This document shows, piece by piece, positions 44,552 through 52,717 of a stretch of 64,000 bases of DNA (positions within the stretch are counted from its first letter, which is position 1; every line of letters begins with the position of its first letter). Below the pieces are notes generated by a model. It was not told where the DNA came from, did no database searches, and was given only the letters and a program-made list of their open reading frames with translations. A program made the position numbers and the translations under genes. This DNA comes from an uncultured Bacteroidota bacterium (GTDB lineage Bacteria > Bacteroidota > Bacteroidia > Flavobacteriales > Flavobacteriaceae), in NCBI GenBank assembly GCA_902515565.1, contig CABXVR010000003.1, forward strand, positions 19,177 through 83,176. The letters run 5' to 3'.

Positions 44552-45991
44552 TTAATTGAATAATAGCCTTTTATCTTTTATTTTATTTAATCGTAAGACT
44601 TTATAATCTAAAATATAATTTTGGTATAATCTCCACGGAAACTGATCTCCTTGTTTTGGTAATATATGTTTCGCTCTATGGATATACCCAGAATCTAAAT
44701 TAATTAAAGGTAATTCTCCCAAATTTTCTTCAATAACTTTAGCCATAACAGAACTGCAATTGTGTTTATCTAAATATTTTAACATTCTAGAAATATACTC
44801 ACTAGTTAAATCACTTTTTAAAGTCCATGAGGCATTTGTATAGCCTGCAAAAACAAAGAAATTTGGTAATTCGCTTAACATTAATCCTTTATAAATAAAT
44901 TGTTTTGTTATATCAAAAGGTGAATTGTCCAATGATATTTTTACGCCACCAAAGGGAAGTAGTTTTAATCCTGTAGCACTTATAATAATATCTGCTTCTA
45001 AAAATTTCCCAGATTTTAGTAAAATCCCATTTTCCTTAAACGTATCTATGATATCTGTCTCAACAAATGCTTTTCCTTTTTTAATTGCTTTAAAAAAATC
45101 ACCATCAGGTACTAAACAAAATCTTTGGTCCCAAGGTTTATAATTTGGTGAAAAGTGGGGTTCTAATGGGAAATCACCTAATTCCTTTTTAATTCCATTT
45201 AGAACATATCTTTTCATTGTTTTAGGATACTTTCTGCATAAATTATAAAAAAGTATTCCTGTTAAAATATTTTTTCCCCTAACAATGATGTGTGCAATTT
45301 TCTTTGGAAGAAATCTTTTTATAATTTTTGCAATTTTATCTTTATTTGGCAAAGCTGCAATATATGTAGGAGATCTTTGTAGCATTGTGATTTTTTCGAC
45401 ATCATCTGCAATTGTAGGAACGATAGTCACAGCTGTGGCTCCGCTTCCAATTACTATAACTTTTTTATTTTTATAGTCTAAATCAATATTCCATTTTTGA
45501 GGATGTAAAAATTGACCTTTAAAATTTTCTAAACCACTATATTTAGGTGTGTAACCATTATCATAATTATAATAACCGCTAGCTATAAATATGAATTGAG
45601 CAGTATATAAAGTTTTTTCATGAGTGATTGGATTTACAGCGCTAATCGTCCAAACTTTTTGCTTAGTATCAAAATTGTAGTGTATTACCTTCTGATTGAA
45701 ATTAATATGATCTTTAACATTATATTCCTCTGTTGCTTCATTTAAATACTTCAAAATAGATGGAGCATCAGCAAAAGATTTATCATCGTCCCAAGTTTTG
45801 AATGAATAACCAAAAGTATACATATCTGAATCTGAACGAATACCTGGGTATTTAAATAGACTCCATGTTCCACCAATTTCTTCTCTAGCCTCTAAAATTT
45901 TATATTTTTTTTCCGGATTTTTTCTTTCCAAATGGCAGGCAGCACCTATTCCAGATAACCCTGCTCCTATAATTACAATATCAAAATCCAT
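44552..45991 (-). CDS. Flavin-containing monooxygenase (Baeyer-Villiger-like)
   Basis: This class B flavoprotein monooxygenase (479 aa) uses FAD and NADPH to oxygenate small molecules. The FAD-binding motif GAGLSGIGAACHLER lies at residues 8-22. EEIGGTWSLFKYPGIRSDSD is the GG-T-W region conserved in Baeyer-Villiger enzymes. The fingerprint FKGQFLHPQKWN fits FxGxxxHxxxW but ends in Asn instead of the usual Pro or Asp. The NADPH motif GSGATAVTIVPTI follows. The substrate is unknown. The gene is flanked by an 18-bp direct repeat and lies 59 nt upstream of the M36 protease gene. Confidence 0.88.
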   Translation of the reverse strand: MDFDIVIIGAGLSGIGAACHLERKNPEKKYKILEAREEIGGTWSLFKYPGIRSDSDMYTFGYSFKTWDDDKSFADAPSILKYLNEATEEYNVKDHINFNQKVIHYNFDTKQKVWTISAVNPITHEKTLYTAQFIFIASGYYNYDNGYTPKYSGLENFKGQFLHPQKWNIDLDYKNKKVIVIGSGATAVTIVPTIADDVEKITMLQRSPTYIAALPNKDKIAKIIKRFLPKKIAHIIVRGKNILTGILFYNLCRKYPKTMKRYVLNGIKKELGDFPLEPHFSPNYKPWDQRFCLVPDGDFFKAIKKGKAFVETDIIDTFKENGILLKSGKFLEADIIISATGLKLLPFGGVKISLDNSPFDITKQFIYKGLMLSELPNFFVFAGYTNASWTLKSDLTSEYISRMLKYLDKHNCSSVMAKVIEENLGELPLINLDSGYIHRAKHILPKQGDQFPWRLYQNYILDYKVLRLNKIKDKRLLFN

Positions 45992-46039
45992 ATACTAAAA
46001 TTTATTCTTCATAATTATTATAACTCGCTTTAGGGTCTG

Positions 46040-46057
46040 TGAAATTAAGGATATTAA
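46040..46057 (+). repeat. 18-bp direct repeat, copy 2 (right of monooxygenase gene)
   Basis: Second copy of TGAAATTAAGGATATTAA; the base after it differs from copy 1 (C versus T), then AAC is again shared. It lies in the divergent spacer between the monooxygenase gene and dxs. Confidence 0.7.
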
Positions 46058-46097
46058 CAACGAATTACAAATTGGTTTTTTGAAATTATGTCTCCGT

Positions 46098-46128
46098 TTT
46101 GAGAATTATTTTCATAAATTTATTTTTT
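46098..46128 (+). promoter_or_regulatory. Candidate promoter of dxs
   Basis: TTTG (46098-46101) and TATTTTTT (46121-46128) are separated by 19 nt, one mismatch from the consensus at the last base of the -7 box. The start codon would be only about 5-10 nt from the transcription start, so the leader would be very short. Confidence 0.45.
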
Positions 46129-46139
46129 AATATAAAAGG

Positions 46140-47894
46140 TTGATTTTGAAATTTTTAGACAGAGTAAATGGAGTTACGGATTTAAAAAATATTTCTGAAA
46201 AAGACTTAACTGAACTAGCTAAAGATCTAAGAAAATTTATAATTGATATCGTGTCAATTAAAGAAGGTCATTTAGGCGCTAGTTTAGGTACTGTTGAATT
46301 AACAATTGCACTTCACTATATTTTTAACACACCTTATGATCAATTAGTTTGGGATGTTGGTCATCAAGCATATGGCCATAAAATATTAACAGGACGAAAA
46401 AATATTTTTCACACTAATAGAGAATTTGGTGGGATTAGTGGTTTCCCAGAATTAAATGAAAGTGAATTTGATAGCTTTGGTGTAGGTCACTCTTCTACCT
46501 CAATTTCAGCTGTTCTTGGAATGAGTATTGCTTCAAAAATAAAAAATGAGCTAGAAAGACAACACATAGCAGTAATAGGCGATGCATCAATTGCAAGTGG
46601 AATGGCATTTGAAGCTTTAAATCATGCAGGAGTTACTGATTCTAATATCACAGTTGTTTTGAATGACAATACGATTGGAATAGACCCAAGTGTTGGTGCC
46701 TTGAAAAACTATCTTACTTCAGTAAAAGTAAATGGAAACAAAAGAGATAATATTTTTGAGTTATTAAACTTTGAGTATTTAGGACCCGTTGATGGCCATG
46801 ATATATCTTCGTTATTAACTGTTTTTGATAAAGCTAAGAAAATGAAAGGGCCAAAATTAGTACATATAATTACCAAGAAAGGAAAAGGGTTAAAGCTAGC
46901 AGAAGAAGACCAAATTAAATATCATGCGCCTGGAAAGTTTGACAATAAAACTGGAATAGTTCATAAAAATGAAAATGATCAACTGCCTCCAAAATTCCAA
47001 GATGTTTTTGGATTAACAGTTTTAGATTTAGCAAAAAAAAATAAAAAAATTATTGGAATAACTCCTGCAATGCCAACTGGAAGTTCTCTAAAGTATATGA
47101 TTCAAGAGTTTCCGGAAAGAGCTTTTGATGTTGGTATCGCTGAACAGCATGCTGTAACATTAGCTGCAGGGTTTGCCACTCAAGGATTAATTCCTTTTTG
47201 TGTAATCTATTCGACTTTTTTGCAAAGGGCTTATGATCAAATTATTCATGATGTAGCAATACAGAAACTTCCTGTAATATTTTGTATAGATAGGGCTGGG
47301 CTAGTTGGAAATGATGGTGCTACTCATCATGGTGTATTTGACATTTCTTATTTAAGATGCATTCCTAACTTAATTATTTCTGCTCCAAGAAATGAAATAG
47401 AACTCAGAAATATTTTATACACTTCACAACTTAAAAATAGAGGTCCAATTGCGATCAGATACCCTAGAGGAAGAGGGCTGATCCTAGACTGGAAAAAGAA
47501 GTACGAAGAAGTGAAAATTGGACAAGGTGAAGAAATTAGAAGTGGTAAATTATTAAGTATATTATGTGTTGGGACAGTTATAAACGAGGTAATAGATATT
47601 TCTAATAAACTCGACCTTAGTTTATATGATATGAGGTTTATTAAACCAATTGACACCAAAGTATTACATAAAATATGTCAAAGGGGTGATAAGATAATCA
47701 CAATAGAAGATGGAGTGAAAGCTGGTGGTTTTGGCAGTTCTGTATTAGAATTTATGTCTGAAAATAATTATTCAAATAAAGTCAAAGTTTTAGGAGTGCC
47801 TGATGTTTTTATCAAACATGGAGATACTAAAAAATTAAAAGAATCAATAGGGCTTGATAAAACTAGCCTAGAAAAAAATATCAGCAAGTTTTAA
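46140..47894 (+). CDS. dxs: 1-deoxy-D-xylulose-5-phosphate synthase
   Basis: DXS (584 aa) joins pyruvate and glyceraldehyde-3-phosphate in the first step of the MEP isoprenoid pathway. The ThDP-binding segment has GDASIASGMAFEALNHAG and NDNTIGIDPSVG, and YLGPVDGHDISSL is diagnostic. The transketolase-like part has DVGIAEQHAVTLAAGFA and YSTFLQRAYDQIIHD. The start is TTG at 46140 (MILKF) or TTG at 46146 (MKFL); no ATG is available. It shares the MEP pathway with the polyprenyl synthase gene, which is not adjacent. Its stop overlaps that of the convergent dgt gene by 4 nt. Confidence 0.95.
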   Translation: MILKFLDRVNGVTDLKNISEKDLTELAKDLRKFIIDIVSIKEGHLGASLGTVELTIALHYIFNTPYDQLVWDVGHQAYGHKILTGRKNIFHTNREFGGISGFPELNESEFDSFGVGHSSTSISAVLGMSIASKIKNELERQHIAVIGDASIASGMAFEALNHAGVTDSNITVVLNDNTIGIDPSVGALKNYLTSVKVNGNKRDNIFELLNFEYLGPVDGHDISSLLTVFDKAKKMKGPKLVHIITKKGKGLKLAEEDQIKYHAPGKFDNKTGIVHKNENDQLPPKFQDVFGLTVLDLAKKNKKIIGITPAMPTGSSLKYMIQEFPERAFDVGIAEQHAVTLAAGFATQGLIPFCVIYSTFLQRAYDQIIHDVAIQKLPVIFCIDRAGLVGNDGATHHGVFDISYLRCIPNLIISAPRNEIELRNILYTSQLKNRGPIAIRYPRGRGLILDWKKKYEEVKIGQGEEIRSGKLLSILCVGTVINEVIDISNKLDLSLYDMRFIKPIDTKVLHKICQRGDKIITIEDGVKAGGFGSSVLEFMSENNYSNKVKVLGVPDVFIKHGDTKKLKESIGLDKTSLEKNISKF

Positions 47895-49219
47895 AATTGG
47901 TGCCCAGTAATTTTTTTATACATAGTCACAGCTTGAGAGTCTGACATTGAAGATATAAAATGACATACTCCAATTAACCTATCATACAAATTAGATCCTT
48001 TTAAATTAATATGATTAGGTAATAGATGTAATATTAATTTATCATAACTACTCTCGGTTCCTTCTTCATAATTATTAAGTGATATAATAAACGTGTCAAG
48101 AAGTTTATTAATAATATTATATCCTGAAATTTCTTTTTCAATTACTTCTTTTGATTGATAAATGTTACTAACACTTAATTTAATTATATCATTAATTTGA
48201 GCTGAGAATTTACTTTTATCAAGTAATGAGGAGTTAAAATTTCCTTTTAAAATTTCTTCTTCATTAGTAATGAAAATTTCTACTACTTCATTTATTAGTG
48301 TATTTATCGCTAATGCTCTTAAATAACTTACACGATCCTGTTTATTAGTAAGGGAATTATATTTATTAATATTAATACTGTCTCTAACTAAGTTTATTAA
48401 ATATTCAAGAGCAAATTCCTCTTCAATAAGCCCCAGATTAATGCCGTCTTCAAAATCAATTATTGTATAACATATATCATCCGCTGCTTCTACTAAAAAA
48501 GCTAGTGGATGTCTAAACTTAATATCATTATCAATTAATCCAAGTTCATTAAAAACATCATTAAATACAGAAACTTCACTTTGAAAAACTCCAAATTTTT
48601 TATCACTTACATTATTTGTTGGTTTGATTGGTAAGGATTCTTTTGGATATTTAACAAATGCTCCTAATGTTGCATAACTTAATCTAATTCCTCCTTCTCT
48701 CCCAACTCTTGATTGAGTAAGTATCTTAAAACCATTTGCGTTACCTTCATAATCACACAAATCTTGATATTCTTTTTTAGTTAATTCTGTAGCGTATTTT
48801 GTGCCATTTCCTTTTTTAAAATATTGGCCTATAGATTTTTCACCACTATGTCCAAATGGAGGGTTGCCAATATCATGAGCTAATGAGGCGGATGCAACAA
48901 TAGCTCCAAAATCATTCGATTGATACCCATGTGTTTCTTTAAGGTGGGGGTATTTTAGTAATATCTTAGAACCTACTTTTCTGCCTAATGATCTTCCTAC
49001 AACACTTACTTCTAAACTGTGGGTTAATCTAGTGTGAACAAAGTCACTATCTGATAGAGGAATAACCTGAGTTTTATCTTGAAGGCTTCTAAATTCAGAG
49101 GAAAAAATAATTCTATCATAATCTACTTCAAAGCCAAGTCTATTTTCATCTTGTTCTTTTCTAATTCGCTTTGTTTGATCTCCTTGACGTTTTAAGGAGA
49201 GTAATTGTTCCCAGTCCAT
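47891..49219 (-). CDS. dgt: dGTP triphosphohydrolase
   Basis: This HD-domain dNTPase (442 aa) cleaves dGTP (or other dNTPs) to nucleoside and triphosphate, controlling dNTP pools. The motifs are RTLTHSLEV-like TRLTHSLEVSVVGRSLG, ASLAHDIGNPPFGHSGE (the HD pair) and LVEAADDICYTIIDFEDG. The N-terminal MDWEQLLSLKRQG and FRSLQDKTQVIPL are typical of the Dgt group. It is convergent with dxs, and the two stop codons share the palindromic TTAA at 47891-47894. nrdA and nrdB elsewhere in the window act on the same pool. Confidence 0.95.
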   Translation of the reverse strand: MDWEQLLSLKRQGDQTKRIRKEQDENRLGFEVDYDRIIFSSEFRSLQDKTQVIPLSDSDFVHTRLTHSLEVSVVGRSLGRKVGSKILLKYPHLKETHGYQSNDFGAIVASASLAHDIGNPPFGHSGEKSIGQYFKKGNGTKYATELTKKEYQDLCDYEGNANGFKILTQSRVGREGGIRLSYATLGAFVKYPKESLPIKPTNNVSDKKFGVFQSEVSVFNDVFNELGLIDNDIKFRHPLAFLVEAADDICYTIIDFEDGINLGLIEEEFALEYLINLVRDSININKYNSLTNKQDRVSYLRALAINTLINEVVEIFITNEEEILKGNFNSSLLDKSKFSAQINDIIKLSVSNIYQSKEVIEKEISGYNIINKLLDTFIISLNNYEEGTESSYDKLILHLLPNHINLKGSNLYDRLIGVCHFISSMSDSQAVTMYKKITGHQF

Positions 49220-49335
49220 TTAAAAATATTTATTGGCAAGATAATTAAAAAACAGTAAGAATAATATACTTAACATTAGCTTAACATTGGGCTTTGGTTA
49301 TTGCTTGATATTTGCAATATATTAAACTAATTAAA

Positions 49336-50340
49336 ATGAAAAATAAATTATCTCTATTAGTGTTTTTATTAACATTACCACTACTTTCAATCAGCCAAGA
49401 AAATGATAGTTTACCAAACGGAGAACCTCATTTTACTGCGTTTTGGAATTATCATTATGACTTTACAGAAAATACTACACAAGTAAGTGCTTTTGAAATA
49501 GCTAGAGTGTATTTCGGTTACAAATATACTTTCAATGATGCTTTTTCTGCAAAAATTACTTACGATATAGGAAAAAATAGTGCAGGAAGTTCTCATACTG
49601 CTTTTTTAAAAATTGCTCAATTAGATTGGAAAGTAAATTCAAACTTTAAATTAAGCATGGGGATGATTGGTGGTAAAATGTTTAAGGATCAAGAAAAAAT
49701 ATGGGGGTATAGATATCTCTACAAGACTCTACAAGACGAATATAAATTTGGAAGTAGTGCAGATTTAGGAGTTAATGCAGAAATAAAACTTTCTGACAAA
49801 TTAACTTCAAATGTATTTATTGTTAATGGTGAAGGATATAAAAATGTTCAAGATGAAGATGGTAATCAAAGATTTGGAACAAATTTAATTTACAAACTAA
49901 ACAAAAATATAACAACAAAGTTTTATTATGATACCCATGCAGTAGTCGATTCAAAAGCCATAAATAATATTGGAGTTTTTGCAGGATATAAATCAGACAA
50001 ATTTAGATTTGGCGCAGAATACAATGAAATGCAAAATGGTGAAACCTATAAAAATGCAGCAGAAGACCATAATTTAACTGGCTTATCTTTCTATGGAAGT
50101 TATTTGCTAAACAAAAAGTTTGAGGTTTTTGTTAGATACGATAAGCTTACTTCCAATCAAGTTGATGGAAGCGATAATAATTGGAATTTTGAAAATGATG
50201 GCGGATTATCCATGGTGGGTATTGAATATAAAGCTGTAAAGGGAGTTAAGTTTTCTCTAAACTCTAGAAATTTTAATTACAAAGATTCAAATATTACAGA
50301 TTCTTCATTAGTATATCTAAATGCAGAGTTTAAACTTTAA
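49336..50340 (+). CDS. Porin-like outer-membrane protein upstream of phosphate transporter
   Basis: I chose the ATG at 49336 (MKNKLSLLVFLLTLPLLSISQ) because it gives a clean signal peptide; an upstream in-frame TTG/ATA region (from 49312) would only add eight residues. The mature protein (about 315 aa) is a series of alternating beta strands with aromatic girdles (FTAFWNYHYDF, ARVYFGYKYTF, FEVFVRYDKL) and a terminal strand ending AEFKL. This is typical of an OprP/OprO-like or short Bacteroidota porin. It ends 11 nt before a PiT-type phosphate transporter gene, so phosphate uptake across the outer membrane is a reasonable inference. Confidence 0.75.
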   Translation: MKNKLSLLVFLLTLPLLSISQENDSLPNGEPHFTAFWNYHYDFTENTTQVSAFEIARVYFGYKYTFNDAFSAKITYDIGKNSAGSSHTAFLKIAQLDWKVNSNFKLSMGMIGGKMFKDQEKIWGYRYLYKTLQDEYKFGSSADLGVNAEIKLSDKLTSNVFIVNGEGYKNVQDEDGNQRFGTNLIYKLNKNITTKFYYDTHAVVDSKAINNIGVFAGYKSDKFRFGAEYNEMQNGETYKNAAEDHNLTGLSFYGSYLLNKKFEVFVRYDKLTSNQVDGSDNNWNFENDGGLSMVGIEYKAVKGVKFSLNSRNFNYKDSNITDSSLVYLNAEFKL

Positions 50341-50351
50341 AAAAATAAAAA

Positions 50352-52637
50352 ATGGATAATATTTATTTATTAATGATTGTTGCTTTAGCTGTTTTAGCTA
50401 TTGCAGATTTAGTAGTTGGTGTTAGTAACGACGCTGTTAATTTTTTAAACTCAGCAATTGGTTCTAAAGCAATATCATTTAGAACTATAATGATAGTAGC
50501 TAGTATTGGAATCGCCGTTGGAGCTATATTCTCTAGTGGAATGATGGAGGTTGCCAGAAAAGGGATCTTTAACCCTGGGGAATTTATGTTTAGTGAAATA
50601 ATGATAATTTTTATGGCAGTAATGATAACTGATATTTTATTATTAGATTTTTTCAATTCAGTCGGGATGCCAACTTCAACAACTGTATCAATTGTTTTTG
50701 AATTGCTTGGGGCAGCAGTTGCTATGGCGTTAATAAAAATAGGAGCTGATAGTGGAAGTTTTTCAGATCTTGTCATATATATTAATACCTCAAAGGCAAC
50801 TCAGATTATATTTGGAATATTGCTCTCGGTCTTTGTGGCATTTTCCATCGGTGCAATTGTTCAATGGGTGTCAAGATTGCTTTTATCTTATGATTTTGAA
50901 AATAAAGCTGCATGGGTAAGTGCAATTTTTGGAGGTATAGCAATTACTGCTATTTCATATTTTATTTTAATGAAAGGTATCAAAGGAACTCCGTATGCTA
51001 AACTTAGTTTTGATATAATTGATGGGCTTACTATTAAAGAGTTTTTAGAAACTAAAGTGACTTCAATTATACTAGTTAGTTCAGTTTTTTGGTCATTATT
51101 TTCATATGCTCTTATAGTATTTTTTAAGACTAATATTTATAAAATTATTATACTAATTGGAACATTCGCTCTTGCTCTAGCATTTGCTGGAAACGATTTA
51201 GTTAATTTTATTGGGGTCCCTATTGCTGCCTGGCAGTCTTATGAAGCATGGCTTGCTTCAGGTGTTGCTGCAAATGAGTTTAGTATGGAAGTCTTAGCCT
51301 CGAAGGTGCCCACTCCAAATGCATTATTATTAGCAGCTGGAATGATAATGGTTATTACTCTTTGGTTTTCTTCAAAAGCAAAAAGGGTTGTAAAAACATC
51401 AATTGATTTATCAAAACAAGGTGATACAAAAGAAAGGTTTAATCCAAACTTTATTTCTAGATTTTTAGTTAGATCAGCAACTAAAGCATCTTTAGCTCTT
51501 GACAAGGTAACTCCAAAACCAATTAATGACTTTATAGAAAAACAGTTTGAAGAAAAATCTGCCCTAAGTTTAACGATAAATGATGAAGATAAGCCTGCCT
51601 TTGACTTAGTCAGAGCGTCTGTGAATTTGATGGTTGCAGGAATTTTAATTTCAATAGCTACATCTTATAAATTACCTCTATCAACTACTTACGTAACTTT
51701 CATGGTAGCAATGGGTACTTCACTGGCCGATAGAGCATGGGGAAGTGAAAGTGCAGTTTATAGAGTTGCTGGTGTATTAAATGTAATTGGAGGATGGTTC
51801 GGGACAGCACTTATTGCATTTACAGCTGCTGGAACAATTGCTTATTTAATTAATATTTCAGAATTATTTATTGCAGTACTATTATTTGCAATAATAATTA
51901 TTGGTGTCAGAGGTTATTTAAAAGGCAATAATGATTCTGAAATTAATGATGAAGAAAACTTATCACTGGATGAAAGTAGTTCTTTACAAGGAGTTATTTT
52001 TGAAAGCTCAAAAAATATATCTAAGGTAATGAAAAGAGGAGAAAAAGTGTTCTCTAACGCAATAGAAGGGCTCTCAAAGCAAGATTTAGATTTATTAAAG
52101 AAGAATAAAAAACAGACCGCTAAGCTTTCTAAAGATGTAGATGAATTAAGAGACAATCTTTTTTATTTTATCAAAAATTTAGATGAATCAAGTTTAAATG
52201 CAAGTAATTTTTATATTAATCTTCTTGGATATCTTCAAGATATTACACAGTCTTTAGAATACATAAATAAGGCTAGTTATAAGCATGTGAATAACAATCA
52301 TAGTAAGCTTAAGTTGACTCAAATAAGAGAGTTAATTGAAGTTAACTCTAGTATAAGTGAATTGTTTATGGAAGTAAATGGACTATACAAAAATAAATCT
52401 TTCAATAAAATTAAATCAGTTATAAGGAAAAAAGATGGTATTTATAAATTAGTTCAAGACAAGATTTTAGCTCAGGTAGCTAGAACAAGAAATGAAGAAA
52501 AAAGCCCAAAAAATACAACCTTATACTTTGGGATTTTACAAGAAACTAAAGATTTATTAAATGCAGTAATGAATTTGTTATCAGACTATAATGAATCTCA
52601 TGATTCATCTGTTAAGCCAGCTAAACTAGATAGATAA
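50352..52637 (+). CDS. PiT-family inorganic phosphate transporter fused to a PhoU-like domain
   Basis: This protein (761 aa) is a Pi:cation symporter with the duplicated PiT signature. The first copy is GVSNDAVNFLNSAIGS (N26, D27) and the second is AFAGNDLVNFIGVPIA (near 275-295). About 12 membrane helices lie within residues 1-520. A C-terminal helical region (about 540-761) resembles PhoU (helices with NISKVMKRGEKVFSNAIEGL, KLSKDVDELRDNLFYFI). PhoU-like proteins are often separate partners of PiT (PhoU/Pit); here they are one polypeptide. It is cotranscribed with the porin-like gene and followed by a bidirectional terminator. Confidence 0.9.
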   Translation: MDNIYLLMIVALAVLAIADLVVGVSNDAVNFLNSAIGSKAISFRTIMIVASIGIAVGAIFSSGMMEVARKGIFNPGEFMFSEIMIIFMAVMITDILLLDFFNSVGMPTSTTVSIVFELLGAAVAMALIKIGADSGSFSDLVIYINTSKATQIIFGILLSVFVAFSIGAIVQWVSRLLLSYDFENKAAWVSAIFGGIAITAISYFILMKGIKGTPYAKLSFDIIDGLTIKEFLETKVTSIILVSSVFWSLFSYALIVFFKTNIYKIIILIGTFALALAFAGNDLVNFIGVPIAAWQSYEAWLASGVAANEFSMEVLASKVPTPNALLLAAGMIMVITLWFSSKAKRVVKTSIDLSKQGDTKERFNPNFISRFLVRSATKASLALDKVTPKPINDFIEKQFEEKSALSLTINDEDKPAFDLVRASVNLMVAGILISIATSYKLPLSTTYVTFMVAMGTSLADRAWGSESAVYRVAGVLNVIGGWFGTALIAFTAAGTIAYLINISELFIAVLLFAIIIIGVRGYLKGNNDSEINDEENLSLDESSSLQGVIFESSKNISKVMKRGEKVFSNAIEGLSKQDLDLLKKNKKQTAKLSKDVDELRDNLFYFIKNLDESSLNASNFYINLLGYLQDITQSLEYINKASYKHVNNNHSKLKLTQIRELIEVNSSISELFMEVNGLYKNKSFNKIKSVIRKKDGIYKLVQDKILAQVARTRNEEKSPKNTTLYFGILQETKDLLNAVMNLLSDYNESHDSSVKPAKLDR

Positions 52638-52665
52638 TAATTTATATAACTAAAGTTTTATCTAT

Positions 52666-52701
52666 AAAAAAAGCTCCTAATTAAAATTAGGAGCTTTTTT
52701 T
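52666..52701. terminator. Bidirectional terminator between the PiT gene and nrdA
   Basis: An A-run, the 10-bp stem AGCTCCTAAT / ATTAGGAGCT and a T-run (52695-52701) form a symmetric structure in the gap between two convergent genes. Confidence 0.92.
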
Positions 52702-52717
52702 ATTTATGTATCTCTAT

